A DNA stretch of 64,000 nucleotides from Deinococcus sp. HSC-46F16 (GCF_024171495.1 NZ_JALJZW010000002.1:186001-250000), one strand, 5' to 3'; counted from the first letter of the stretch, positions 1 to 12,701 are shown. Notes: a model not told the origin generated them from the letters alone. Translations and numbers: made by a program.

Positions 1-26
1 AGCGGGCGGAACTGGCGGCGGACTGA
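1..26 (+). CDS. possible 3' end of an upstream gene
   Basis: The first bases read in one frame as R-A-E-L-A-A-D followed by TGA at 24-26. The codons are GC-rich in the third position, as in the rest of the genome. The next 70 bases have no matching continuation and lead into the tmRNA promoter region. This may be the C-terminal tail of a gene cut by the window edge. The evidence is only eight codons, so the call is weak. Confidence 0.25.
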
Positions 27-97
27 GCCTGTCCGGGCTGACGGCTGCATGAGGGTGGAACGTGCGAATGGTCAGGGTGCGCCGGGACGCCCTCTGC

Positions 98-103
98 TAC
101 ACT
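98..103 (+). promoter_or_regulatory. candidate -10 box of the tmRNA promoter
   Basis: TACACT lies 31 nt before the mature tmRNA 5' end, which would leave a short 5' leader for RNase P to remove. No convincing -35 hexamer is visible. Confidence 0.35.
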
Positions 104-130
104 CTTCTTCGCCGGTTAGGTCCGGCGACG

Positions 131-487
<357 letters not shown>

Positions 488-513
488 CCCCGCCCCCAGA
501 GGCGGGGTTTTTT
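488..513 (+). terminator. intrinsic terminator after tmRNA
   Basis: CCCCGCC pairs with GGCGGGG around a short loop and is followed by a run of six T. It starts six bases after the tmRNA CCA end. Confidence 0.9.
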
Positions 514-539
514 CTATACTGCCGGGGCACAGGCTCCCT

Positions 540-626
540 GCCGGGATGGCGGAATCGGTAGACGCATTCGACTTAAAATCGAACACCCGCAAGGGTATAC
601 GGGTTCAAGTCCCGTTCTCGGCACCA
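540..626 (+). tRNA. tRNA-Leu (anticodon UAA)
   Basis: The acceptor stem GCCGGGA pairs with TCTCGGC; the discriminator is A and CCA is encoded at 624-626. The anticodon loop reads CTTAAAA with anticodon TAA. A long variable arm (ACCCGCAAGGGT) makes it a class II tRNA, as expected for leucine. The T-arm GGGTTCAAGTCCC is standard. Confidence 0.96.
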
Positions 627-633
627 CGAGAAA

Positions 634-656
634 CCCCGCACCAGGCGGGGCTTTTT
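634..656 (+). terminator. intrinsic terminator after tRNA-Leu
   Basis: CCCCGC pairs with GCGGGG and is followed by CTTTTTC. It ends the tRNA transcript and lies just before the 3' end of the convergent gene at 671-919. Confidence 0.85.
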
Positions 657-670
657 CATTCCTGTATGCC

Positions 671-919
671 TCACTCCACGTCAAAGGCGAGCACGGTCGG
701 CTCGGACGTGATCTTGAAGCGCAGGCGCAGGCCGTCGATCACGCGGCGCTGCTCGTCGGTGTTGCCCTTGATGCCGTGGGGCACCTCGTCGGTGACGTGG
801 GGAAACTGCACGCCCTCCACCTCCACACCGGGTGTGCCGTCGGGCAGGGTGACGAAACGGGCGGGGACGCTTCCGCCGGGCAGCACCATCGTGAAGTTGC
901 GGTTCTGGTCCTGGGTCAT
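671..919 (-). CDS. small conserved hypothetical protein (82 aa)
   Basis: The 82-residue protein starts MTQDQNRNFTMVLPGG and contains G-V-Q-F-P-H-V-T-D-E-V-P-H-G-I. It has no signal peptide or membrane segment and I do not recognise a family. The ATG at 919 is preferred to more upstream starts because a TACGGT box lies six bases upstream on the minus strand, the leaderless arrangement seen repeatedly in this window. It is followed on the minus strand only by the RNA-gene terminators. Confidence 0.7.
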   Translation of the reverse strand: MTQDQNRNFTMVLPGGSVPARFVTLPDGTPGVEVEGVQFPHVTDEVPHGIKGNTDEQRRVIDGLRLRFKITSEPTVLAFDVE

Positions 920-965
920 GCCCTGACCGTAGCGGGGCGGGCGGTGACGGGAGATGAGGCGACCT

Positions 966-1982
<1,017 letters not shown>

Positions 1983-2057
1983 GGAAAGCGGGCGGTGGGC
2001 CATGAGCCGTGAGCCATGAGCCCGACAGCAGAAGCAAGAGCACCAGCGGCGGGAGCC

Positions 2058-2091
2058 TGCCCAGAGCACACCGCCCAGAGCACACCGCCCC
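2058..2091. repeat. two tandem copies of a 14-bp unit
   Basis: The unit cccagagcacaccg occurs twice in direct succession in the spacer between the two minus-strand genes. Just to its left lies another partial duplication of gtgagccatgag type. No function is apparent. Confidence 0.5.
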
Positions 2092-2790
<699 letters not shown>

Positions 2791-2875
2791 GGGGGGCAGG
2801 ATAGCGGGTGACGGCGCCGCCCCGCCGTCACCCCCCCAGCCCCCCGCGACCCACCCCAGGCCCTAGACTGCCCCC

Positions 2876-3349
2876 ATGCGAGTCCTCGAACCGCTCGGCC
2901 TGCCCGGTGCCCCGCTGGAAACCCACCGCGAGCTGATGGACCTGCTCGGCGCTGCGGAGGGTCGGGAGGGCGCGGGCCGCCCCGCCACCCTGTACCTGAT
3001 CGCCGACTGGCAGGGGGTGCGCGACGCTTCACGCTACGCAGCCCTGATCACGCGCGGCGACGAAGCTGTGGTCACCGTGCCCGCCTACGGCCCGGCGTAT
3101 GGCCCGGCGGGGGCGGGGGCGCTGGCCGAACTCGTGGAGTGGACGCAGGCGCGGGGCTGGCCCGTACGCGAGGCTGTGCTCAACCCGTCCGACTTCGTGC
3201 GCGTGCTCGCCGAACCCGACGCGGAGGAGGTCGCCCGCCTGATCGCCGCGAGCAATCCCAGTGACCCGCGCATCTACACCGCCCTGCCCCGCCACCAGCC
3301 CGAGGAGTGGCAGGACGCCGAGGCCCCCGTCACGACCCCACGGGGCTGA
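2876..3349 (+). CDS. hypothetical protein (157 aa)
   Basis: The 157-residue soluble protein begins MRVLEPLGLPGAPLETHREL and contains L-Y-L-I-A-D-W-Q-G-V-R-D-A-S-R-Y-A. I do not recognise its family. There are no membrane segments or cysteine clusters. The start is supported by TAGACT at 2864-2869 with a six-base spacer to ATG and no Shine-Dalgarno, so it is probably leaderless. The gene lies 35 bp before rlmB, which has a nearly identical promoter-start arrangement, so both appear to have their own transcription start. Confidence 0.75.
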   Translation: MRVLEPLGLPGAPLETHRELMDLLGAAEGREGAGRPATLYLIADWQGVRDASRYAALITRGDEAVVTVPAYGPAYGPAGAGALAELVEWTQARGWPVREAVLNPSDFVRVLAEPDAEEVARLIAASNPSDPRIYTALPRHQPEEWQDAEAPVTTPRG

Positions 3350-3384
3350 GGACCGGGGGACGCACCCGCCGCTAGACTGCCCCC

Positions 3385-4097
<713 letters not shown>

Positions 4098-4101
<4 letters not shown>

Positions 4102-4988
4102 GGACCGAAACCATCGCGGGCGAGCGCCTCACGCTGGAGGTGCTGCCCGACCTCGGCGCCAGCGTGCTGGGGCTGCGCTCGGCCTCCGGGCGCCCGGTCC
4201 TGCGGTCGGTGGACCCCGCGAAGGTGGAGACGAGCAGCCAGACGGCCAGCTTCATCATGATTCCCTATGCCAACCGGATTGCCGGGGCGCGGTTTCCCTT
4301 CGGCAGCGAGGAAGTGCAGCTCCGCCCCACGACCAAAGGCGGCCTCGCCCAGCACGGCGACGTGCGCAACCGGCCCTGGCAGGTGGAGCGGGTGACGGAC
4401 GCGCACCTGCGGGCCACCTTCGACAGCCGCGACTTCGCGGACATGAACTGGCCGTGGGCTTTCACCGCCCTGGTGGAGTACCGCCTGCATGGACCCCACC
4501 TCGACACCACGGTCAGCCTGACGAACGCCGATACCCGCGAGATGCCCGCCGGACTGGGCCTGCACCCCTACTTCGCCCGCAGGGGGGACGGAGTGGACCC
4601 CACCCTGGCCTTCGACGCGGCGCTGACCTACGACACGGACGGGCAGATGCTGCCGACTGGCCCCGCCCGTCCCCTGCGCCCGGAGGAGGACTTCCGGGTG
4701 CCCGCTGCCGTGGGCGAACGCACCTTCGACCGGGTGTACACCGCCTGGGACGGCGTGCTGCGGCTGGACTGGGGCACGCGGGCGCTGGTGCTGACGGCCG
4801 ACCCGGTGTATTCGCACCTGACCGTCTTTACCGCTCCCGACGGCAGCCTGGCCCTGGAGCCCGTCTCGCACGCGACCAACGCGCTGAACCTGGCTGCGCA
4901 GGGGGTGAGTGGCGTGGACCTGAAGACGCTGGTGCCGGGGCAAACGCTGGCGGGAACGGTGCGGCTGACGTTGGAAGGCGACTGGTAG
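4098..4988 (+). CDS. aldose 1-epimerase (galactose mutarotase family)
   Basis: The 296-residue protein interconverts alpha and beta anomers of aldoses. Family motifs are F-I-M-I-P-Y-A-N-R-I (residues 52-61), Q-H-G (about 87-89), G-L-H-P-Y-F (about 153-158) and LALEPVSHATNAL near the C-terminus. The histidines of QHG and HPYF correspond to the substrate-binding and catalytic His of the fold. The GTG start at 4098 overlaps the rlmB stop (GTGA), so it is probably translated by coupling. Sugar specificity cannot be read from sequence. Confidence 0.88.
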
Positions 4989-4996
4989 AGCAGCGG

Positions 4997-5034
4997 AAGG
5001 TGGGAGACGCGAGAAACGTCTCCCACCTTGTTTT
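4997..5034. terminator. bidirectional hairpin terminator
   Basis: A perfect 13-bp stem (AAGGTGGGAGACG with CGTCTCCCACCTT) has a seven-base loop and is followed by GTTTTC on the plus strand. It separates the convergent epimerase and the small gene at 5046-5261. Confidence 0.92.
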
Positions 5035-5045
5035 CTCGGTCTGCG

Positions 5046-5261
5046 CTAGGCCGCCGTCGCCAGCAGCGCCCCGGCCCGGTCCCGCAGCTCGAAGCCGGGG
5101 CGCTCGCGGGCGGCGAGCCAGCGCAGGGCGCCCAGGAGATCGTCAGTCTCGTACACGACTTCCGGCCCGCCGGGGCCGTGCCACAGCACGCGGTAGGTGT
5201 GGGGGTGGGTGGGCGGCGTCCAGCGCTCGCCGCCGTCTTCTTTGACAAAGGCACGCGACAT
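5046..5261 (-). CDS. small hypothetical protein (71 aa)
   Basis: The 71-residue protein reads like a compact beta-alpha domain (HTYRVLWHGPGGPEVVYETD, then a helix around LLGALRWLAARER). No family is recognised. The start at 5261 is the first ATG; neither a Shine-Dalgarno nor a TAnnnT box is clear. The frame has good third-position GC. Confidence 0.6.
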   Translation of the reverse strand: MSRAFVKEDGGERWTPPTHPHTYRVLWHGPGGPEVVYETDDLLGALRWLAARERPGFELRDRAGALLATAA

Positions 5262-5342
5262 GGGATTCAGTCTGCGCCGGGTGGGTAAGGCACCGGACGA
5301 GCGGACGGTGACGCCGAGTTCATGCTCGGTGCAGGGCGGCGC

Positions 5343-6437
5343 TCACTCGTCGCTGTTCAGATCCGTCAGCGCCCGTGCTCCCACCAAGGTGATGATCGCC
5401 TCGCGTTCCTCGCCGTCCCGGATATAGCCCAGCCGGATGGTGTCCCCGATGGTCGCGTCCCCCCGCACGGTGCGGATGAAGTCGTTGGCGTCGCGGACCC
5501 GGCGGCCATTCACGCTGAGAATCACGTCGCCGATTTCCAGCAGGTTGCCGTCCGCGTCGAAGCGGGCGCCGCGCAGCCCGGCCTCTTCCGCCGGGCTGTC
5601 ACGCACCACGCGGGCGATCACCGCGCCGGGCGGATTCGTCAGGCCGCTGTGCACCTGATCAAGATTCAGCCCCACCACCGGCACGTCCCGCTGCTCCCCG
5701 GCCAGCAGCGCTGCCACCAGTGGGCTGTCCTGGGTAACGGGCACCGCGTAGGAGGCCCGCGTCTGGTTGCTCTCGTCGAGGCGGATAAAGCTCACGACCC
5801 CGATGACCTCCCCAGTGCCGTCGAGGATGGGGCCGCCGCTATCCCCCGGCGCGAGGGGCGCGGACATTTCCAGCGTCCCCTGCGGAAAGTCGGCGCGGCC
5901 CGCCTCAGCCCCCAGCCGCAGCAACACGCCCCGGCGCGGTTGCAGGAAGTCGCCGCCGCTGTTGCCGATGGCGAGCACCTCCTGCCCCACCCGTGGCTCG
6001 GCCCCCGCGAGAGGCAGGAAGGGGAAGCCGGGCGTGCGTCCCTCGACCTGCATCAGTGCCACGTCCGCCGCCGCGTCGTAGGCGGTCACGCGGGCGCGGT
6101 AGGTGCGGCCCTCCAGCGTGCGGACCCGGAACAGTTGCCCGGTCGAGACGACGTGGTAGGCGGTCATCACCTGCCCGCCCTCCGAGATGAAGAAGCCGGT
6201 GCCCAGCCCCGCCTCGCGGGTGCGGGTGTTCAGGCTCTCGACCTGCACGACCGCCGGGCGGGTGGCCTGGAACAGGTCGCTGGTGTTGGTGGGCAGCTCG
6301 TTCGGGAGCGTTTGCGAGACGGCGGGGGGCGTCGGCGACCCGGCCTCCAGGCGGGGCGACCACCCCGGCAGCAGGTAGGCCGCCAGCGCGAGCAGCAGCA
6401 GCACGGGAAGCCAGGGCAGGGGGCGCACGCCTCGCAT
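5343..6437 (-). CDS. HtrA/DegP-like serine protease with PDZ domain
   Basis: The 364-residue protein has one N-terminal membrane segment (about residues 8-25), a trypsin-like domain and one PDZ domain (about 265-350). The catalytic triad is visible: His in M-T-A-Y-H-V-V, Asp in A-A-A-D-V-A-L-M-Q-V, Ser in A-P-G-D-S-G-G-P. Such proteins degrade or chaperone damaged envelope proteins. The protease domain faces outside the cytoplasm by the signal-anchor rule. With one PDZ it resembles DegS/HtrA2 more than DegP. It is transcribed divergently from the EVE gene at 6503. Confidence 0.9.
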   Translation of the reverse strand: MRGVRPLPWLPVLLLLALAAYLLPGWSPRLEAGSPTPPAVSQTLPNELPTNTSDLFQATRPAVVQVESLNTRTREAGLGTGFFISEGGQVMTAYHVVSTGQLFRVRTLEGRTYRARVTAYDAAADVALMQVEGRTPGFPFLPLAGAEPRVGQEVLAIGNSGGDFLQPRRGVLLRLGAEAGRADFPQGTLEMSAPLAPGDSGGPILDGTGEVIGVVSFIRLDESNQTRASYAVPVTQDSPLVAALLAGEQRDVPVVGLNLDQVHSGLTNPPGAVIARVVRDSPAEEAGLRGARFDADGNLLEIGDVILSVNGRRVRDANDFIRTVRGDATIGDTIRLGYIRDGEEREAIITLVGARALTDLNSDE

Positions 6438-6502
6438 GGTAGAGCGCCCCGCACCGGGGCAGGGTGGCGAGGGGTACGGATGGGGCGCTAGCCTGCCCGC
6501 CG

Positions 6503-6976
6503 ATGCCCTGGCTGATCAAATCCGAACCCGACGTGTTCAGCTACGCGGACCTCGTGCGGGTGGGACGCGAGGGGTGGAACGGGGTGCGGAACTACCAGGC
6601 CCGCAACTTCCTGCGGCAGATGCGGGAGGGCGACCTCTGCCTCTTCTACCACTCCAACGCCAGACCGGCCGGGGTGGCGGGCGTGGCGCGGGTGGTGCGG
6701 GAAGCGTACCCGGACGACCTGCAATTCGACCCGGCCAGCGAGTATTTCGACCCGGCCTCCACGCCGGACAATCCCCGCTGGAGCATGATGGACGTGGCCC
6801 CGGTCTTTGACCTGCCCGCCGTGCTGCCCCTGGACACGCTGCGGACCCTTCCCGAGTGGCAGGACTCGCCCCTCACACGGAAGGGCAGCCGCCTCAGCGT
6901 GCTCCCCGTAACGCCCGAGCAGTTCCGCGCGGCGCTGCGGGCGGCGGGAGTGGATGACCGTGACGATCTCGTTTGA
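6503..6976 (+). CDS. EVE-domain protein
   Basis: The 157-residue protein consists of one EVE domain: M-P-W-L-I-K-S-E-P-D at the start, then W-N-G-V-R-N-Y-Q-A-R-N, a GDLCLFYHSN segment and PRWSMMDVAPVF. EVE domains share the PUA/YTH fold and bind modified bases in DNA or RNA. The ATG at 6503 is preceded by TAGCCT (6489-6494) with an eight-base spacer. A GNAT gene begins 23 bp before the stop, in another frame. The bound modification is not predictable. Confidence 0.9.
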   Translation: MPWLIKSEPDVFSYADLVRVGREGWNGVRNYQARNFLRQMREGDLCLFYHSNARPAGVAGVARVVREAYPDDLQFDPASEYFDPASTPDNPRWSMMDVAPVFDLPAVLPLDTLRTLPEWQDSPLTRKGSRLSVLPVTPEQFRAALRAAGVDDRDDLV

Positions 6977-7460
6977 GCGGCTGACGGAAGCCCATCTGCC
7001 CCTGCTCACGCGCTGGCTGCAGGCCCCGCACGTCCGCGTCTTCTGGGACGACGGCGAACGGGACGAGGGGGCGGTGCGGGCACACTACTTCGAGCCAGGG
7101 CGGGACGTGCCGGGGTTCGTCTTCCGGGTGGAGGGACGGGAGGCAGGCTTCATCCAGCGCGAGCGCATCACGCCAGACAACGAATTCTGGCCCTGGGCCG
7201 CGCCGGAGGGTGAGACGTGGGGCGTGGACCTGCTGATCGGGGAGCCGGACCTGACTGGGCGGGGCCTGGGGCCAACGGTCATCCGCGCCTTTCTGGACGC
7301 GCTGCGGGCCGAGCGGCCAGCGTTGCGGCGGGTGCTGATCGACCCCGACCCCGACAACGTGCGGGCGGTGCGGGCTTACGCACGCGTGGGCTTCGCGCCC
7401 CTGACGCGGCTGGCGACGCCCTGGGGCGAGGTGCTGCTGATGGGCCTGGACGTGCCTTAA
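6954..7460 (+). CDS. GNAT acetyltransferase, aminoglycoside 6'-N-acetyltransferase-like
   Basis: The 168-residue protein has a GNAT fold. Near the N-terminus is L-T-R-W-L-Q-A-P-H-V-R-V-F-W, and the acetyl-CoA loop is D-L-T-G-R-G-L-G-P-T-V-I. The AAC(6')/siderophore-acetylase branch has this W-L..P-H-V..F-W pattern. The 23-bp overlap with the EVE gene indicates one transcript. Actual substrate is unknown and antibiotic resistance should not be assumed. Confidence 0.8.
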   Translation: MTVTISFERLTEAHLPLLTRWLQAPHVRVFWDDGERDEGAVRAHYFEPGRDVPGFVFRVEGREAGFIQRERITPDNEFWPWAAPEGETWGVDLLIGEPDLTGRGLGPTVIRAFLDALRAERPALRRVLIDPDPDNVRAVRAYARVGFAPLTRLATPWGEVLLMGLDVP

Positions 7461-7471
7461 GCTGACCCCCG

Positions 7472-8170
<699 letters not shown>

Positions 8171-8207
8171 CCCCAGGCCCCCCGCCGGGGCACCGTAGAC
8201 TTCCGAG

Positions 8208-8840
8208 GTGCCCGTCACCTGGATGAACCGCCGCCCCACCCTCGCGTCCCGCCTCGCCACGCTCGCCCTGCGGCTGACCGGATGGACGCCCGTGCTCGCC
8301 CCCCCGCCGGGGCCGAAGTTCGTGGGGGCGGTGGCGCCCCACACCTCCAACGCGGATTTCTGGCCGGGCATCGGCTGGCGATGGGCCACGGGCGTTCCGG
8401 CGCACTGGGTCGCCAAGCACAGCCTTTTCCGGCCGCCGCTGGGGTGGCTGATGCGGGCCTGGGGCGGCCTGCCGGTCGACCGCCGCCGCGCGGGGGGCAA
8501 CTTCGTGGACGGGGTGGTGGACATCATTCGCCGCGAACCCGAGATCATGGTCGCCGTCGCCCCCGAGGGCACCCGCGTCCGCACCGAGGGCTGGAAGACC
8601 GGCTTCTACTACATGGCGCTGGAGGCGGGCGTGCCCATCGGCGTGACGGTCTTCGACTGGGGGCGCAAACGGGTGGGCGTGGTGGGCTACGTGATGCCCA
8701 CCGGGGACATCGACGCCGACTTCCGGCAGATCGCCGCCCTGCTCGACGGAGTGCAGGCCCACACGCCCGCGAACATGGGGCCGGTCGTGCCCCTGCGCCG
8801 GGGTGAGGGAACGGTCCCGGCCACTGTGACGCAGCCGTAA
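8208..8840 (+). CDS. 1-acyl-sn-glycerol-3-phosphate acyltransferase-like protein
   Basis: The 210-residue protein belongs to the PlsC superfamily. Instead of the usual N-H-x4-D it has V-A-P-H-T-S-N-A-D-F (residues 43-52), which keeps the H-x4-D spacing (H46, D51). V-A-P-E-G-T-R matches the second motif F-P-E-G-T-R. It would transfer an acyl chain in lipid synthesis, but the variant motif leaves the substrate open. The GTG at 8208 is chosen because TAGACT (8196-8201) is six bases upstream; an ATG at 8223 is the alternative. Confidence 0.82.
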   Translation: MPVTWMNRRPTLASRLATLALRLTGWTPVLAPPPGPKFVGAVAPHTSNADFWPGIGWRWATGVPAHWVAKHSLFRPPLGWLMRAWGGLPVDRRRAGGNFVDGVVDIIRREPEIMVAVAPEGTRVRTEGWKTGFYYMALEAGVPIGVTVFDWGRKRVGVVGYVMPTGDIDADFRQIAALLDGVQAHTPANMGPVVPLRRGEGTVPATVTQP

Positions 8841-8849
8841 CGCTGGGCG

Positions 8850-8857
8850 TATAGAAT
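8850..8857 (+). promoter_or_regulatory. candidate -10 region of the livGF operon
   Basis: TATAGAAT fits an AT-rich -10 box in otherwise GC-rich DNA, ten bases after the acyltransferase stop. No -35 at proper spacing is evident. The palindrome at 8874-8887 would lie in the 5' leader. Confidence 0.5.
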
Positions 8858-8861
8858 CTCT

Positions 8862-8891
8862 CCTGTACCACAATTCTGAAGTCAGAACAGG
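8862..8891 (+). promoter_or_regulatory. palindromic operator or leader hairpin before livG
   Basis: The core TTCTGA-AG-TCAGAA (8874-8887) is a perfect 6+6 palindrome. CCTGT (8862-8866) and ACAGG (8887-8891) form a second complementary pair around it. It is located between the -10 candidate and the ribosome binding site GGAGGG (8890-8895). Confidence 0.5.
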
Positions 8892-8900
8892 AGGGACAGG

Positions 8901-8933
8901 ATGCCCCAGTCTGCATCCGGCGCCGCCCCATGA
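8901..8933 (+). CDS. ten-codon leader ORF coupled to livG
   Basis: An ATG at 8901 has a strong Shine-Dalgarno (GGAGGG at 8890-8895, five-base spacing) and reads M-P-Q-S-A-S-G-A-A-P then TGA at 8931-8933. The TGA overlaps the ATG of livG (8930-8932), so ribosomes ending the leader could restart on livG, which has no ribosome binding site of its own. The alternative is that annotation of livG should begin at a later ATG (8972). A regulatory role for the peptide is inference. Confidence 0.45.
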   Translation: MPQSASGAAP

Positions 8934-9724
8934 CGGTGGCCGACGCCATTTCACCTACCCCCGGCCACCCTATGGGCACCGCCCTCGAAGCGCGGGCGCT
9001 CGTCAAGGATTTCCGGGGATTTCGTGCCACGAACGAGGTCGACCTCCAGATTCGGGGGGGCGAGATTCACGCGATCATCGGCCCGAACGGGGCAGGCAAG
9101 ACGACGCTCTTTAACCTGCTCTCGGGCTTTCTGCGGCCCACGAGCGGGGAGGTGCTGCTGTTCGGCGAGCGCATCGACACGCTGCCGCCCCATGCAATCG
9201 TGCGGCGGGGGCTGTCGCGCTCGTTTCAAATCAGCTCGGTCTTTCCGACCATGACGGTGCGGGAAAACGTGCTCGTCGCGCTGGGGTCCCCCACCCCGCT
9301 GCCCGGTCAGTTCTGGACCCCGCTCTCGCGGCTGGAGGCCCTCGGCCCCCGCGCCGACGAGATTCTGGAGCGGGTGGGGCTGGGCGCGGCGCACGCCCGG
9401 CTCGCGGCCGACCTCAGCCACGGCGAGAAACGGCAACTGGAGATCGGCATCTCGCTGACCCAGGAGCCGCGCGTGCTGCTGCTTGACGAACCGACCTCCG
9501 GCATGGGGTCGGAAGGAATCGCCCGCGTGATCGCCCTCGTGCGTGAGGTCGCGCGGGGCCGCACAGTGGTCCTCGTCGAGCACAACATGAGCGTGGTGGC
9601 CGAACTCGCCGACCGCATCACGGTGCTGCAATACGGTCAGGTCATCGCCAGCGGGCGCTATGACGACGTGCGGCGCGACCCGCGCGTGATCGAGGCGTAT
9701 CTGGGCGAGGAGGCGCACGCATGA
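8930..9724 (+). CDS. livG: branched-chain amino acid ABC transporter ATP-binding protein LivG
   Basis: The 264-residue ATPase shows Walker A G-P-N-G-A-G-K-T-T, the Q-loop in R-S-F-Q-I, signature L-S-H-G-E-K-R-Q-L-E-I, Walker B V-L-L-L-D-E-P and the H-switch V-E-H-N-M. The LivG type is supported by the following LivF, receptor and LivH/LivM genes. It energises import of hydrophobic amino acids or related solutes. LivF begins in its stop codon (ATGA). An internal ATG at 8972 would shorten it by 14 residues. Confidence 0.93.
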   Translation: MTVADAISPTPGHPMGTALEARALVKDFRGFRATNEVDLQIRGGEIHAIIGPNGAGKTTLFNLLSGFLRPTSGEVLLFGERIDTLPPHAIVRRGLSRSFQISSVFPTMTVRENVLVALGSPTPLPGQFWTPLSRLEALGPRADEILERVGLGAAHARLAADLSHGEKRQLEIGISLTQEPRVLLLDEPTSGMGSEGIARVIALVREVARGRTVVLVEHNMSVVAELADRITVLQYGQVIASGRYDDVRRDPRVIEAYLGEEAHA

Positions 9725-10461
9725 CCGCCCCCGCGCCCATCCCCGCCCCGGTGCCCACCCTGGGGGGGCCGCTGCTCGAAGTCCGCGACCTCAACGCTTA
9801 CTACGGCCAGAGCCACGTCCTGCACGGGGTGAATCTGCACGTCCATCCCGGCGAGGTCGTCAGCCTGATCGGGCGCAACGGGGCGGGCAAGACGACCACC
9901 CTCAAGGCCATCATGGGCGTGCTGAGAAGCCGCACCGGGCAGATTCGCTTTGACGGGCAGGACCTGACCCGGCTGCCCAGCAACCGGGTCGCCGCGCGGG
10001 GCCTCGCCTGGGTGCCCGAGGAACGGGCGATCCTGTCGAGCCTGACGGTCCGCGAGAACCTCGAACTGCCCCCCGCCCGGCCCGGCGGCTGGAGCCTGGA
10101 TCGGGCATATCAGGCCTTCCCGGTGCTGCGCGAGCGCGGGCACCATCCCGGTTCCAAGCTTTCGGGCGGCGAACAGCAGATGCTCGCCATCGTGCGGGTG
10201 CTGCGCAGCGCCCCCAGGCTGCTGCTGCTCGACGAACCCAGCGAGGGCCTCGCGCCCGTGATCGTGCAGGCCATCGGCGACATGCTTCAGGAACTGCGCC
10301 GCGACGGCCTGAGCGTGATTCTGGTCGAACAGAACCTCAAATTCGCCACCCGACTCGCCGACCGCCACTACGTGCTGGTCGACGGCGAGGTCGTGGACGA
10401 GGTCGCCCGGCACGAGGTGGAAGATCGCCGGGCCGACCTGCTGCGCTACCTCAGCGTTTAA
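9721..10461 (+). CDS. livF: branched-chain amino acid ABC transporter ATP-binding protein LivF
   Basis: The 246-residue ATPase has Walker A G-R-N-G-A-G-K-T-T, signature L-S-G-G-E-Q-Q-M-L-A-I, Walker B L-L-L-L-D-E-P and S-E-G-L-A-P, a hallmark of LivF. It starts with a proline-rich stretch (residues 3-13). Its start overlaps the livG stop. It forms the ATPase heterodimer with LivG under LivH-LivM. Confidence 0.93.
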   Translation: MTAPAPIPAPVPTLGGPLLEVRDLNAYYGQSHVLHGVNLHVHPGEVVSLIGRNGAGKTTTLKAIMGVLRSRTGQIRFDGQDLTRLPSNRVAARGLAWVPEERAILSSLTVRENLELPPARPGGWSLDRAYQAFPVLRERGHHPGSKLSGGEQQMLAIVRVLRSAPRLLLLDEPSEGLAPVIVQAIGDMLQELRRDGLSVILVEQNLKFATRLADRHYVLVDGEVVDEVARHEVEDRRADLLRYLSV

Positions 10462-10499
10462 CTTCTCCGTCTCATCCCCCTTTCCTTGGAGGAACCCCC

Positions 10500-11723
<1,224 letters not shown>

Positions 11724-11727
11724 AAAA

Positions 11728-11810
11728 GGTCTAAGGGACTCAGGGTCAGAGGGTCTGGGGAGACTGGTTTTCCAAGACCCTTCGACCCTTAGACCCTCGA
11801 CCCTTAGACC
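11728..11810. repeat. low-complexity inverted-repeat element between receptor and permease genes
   Basis: GGTCTAAGGG (11728-11737) is complemented by CCCTTAGACC twice (11786-11795 and 11801-11810, in a 15-bp tandem unit). Internal AGGGTCT and AGACCCT copies add further pairing. The element fills almost the whole 91-bp spacer. It could form a long hairpin that protects the upstream receptor mRNA and lowers permease expression, as shown for the malE-malF spacer in E. coli. Confidence 0.75.
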
Positions 11811-11814
11811 AACT

Positions 11815-12701
11815 ATGAACACACAACTTCTGCTGATTCAGGTATTCAACGGGCTGGTGAACGGCGCCTTCTACGCGCTGCTCTCCCTCGGGCTCGCGGT
11901 GATCTTCGGCATGCTGCGGATCGTGAACTTTATGCACGGGGCGCTGTACATGCTGGGGGCGTTCACGGCCTTCGCGCTGGGGCAGGCGTTCGGGTTGGGG
12001 TTCTGGCCGTCGCTGATCTTGGCCCCGCTGATCGTAGCGGGCATCGGCATGGCGCTGGAACGGGGGCTGCTCTCGCGGCTCTACGGGCTGGAGCCGAGCT
12101 ACAACCTGCTGCTGACCTTCGGGCTGACGCTGCTGACCCAGGACCTCGTGAAACAGGTCATGCTCTCGCAGTACGCGGTATCGAGTGCGCCCTACACGCC
12201 GCCCCCGGTGCTGTCGGGCGTGGTGAACCTGGGCTTCGTGGTGTTTCCCAAATACCGTCTGTTCGTGATCGGGCTGAGCCTCTTGATCTGCCTGATCACC
12301 TGGTTCGTGATCGAGAAGACGCGGGTGGGCGCGATCATCCGGGCGAGCACCGAGAACCCCGGCGTCACGCGGGCCTTCGGCATCGACGTGAGCAAGTGGG
12401 TCACGGGCGTGTTCGGGGTGGGCGTGGGCCTCGCGGGGCTGGCCGGAGTCCTGGCCGCGCCGATCTACTCGGTCGAGCCGTACATGGGAGCCGAACTCAT
12501 TATCACGACCTTCGCGGTGGTGGTGATCGGTGGGATGGGCAGCATCCTGGGCAGTGTGATCACGGGCTTCGCTGTGGGGGTGCTGGCCGCCATCGGAGCG
12601 GCCCTGTACCCGCCCATCGCCAACACCCTCGTCTTCATCCTGATGGCGCTGGTGCTGCTGGTGCGTCCCAGCGGGCTGTTCGGGCTGCCGGAGGGGGCAC
12701 G

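Noticed and set aside
6954..7460. The GNAT at 6954 considered as a resistance gene
   Set aside because: It shares the fold of AAC(6') enzymes but sits in a core-like operon with no mobile context; the similarity alone does not support a resistance call.
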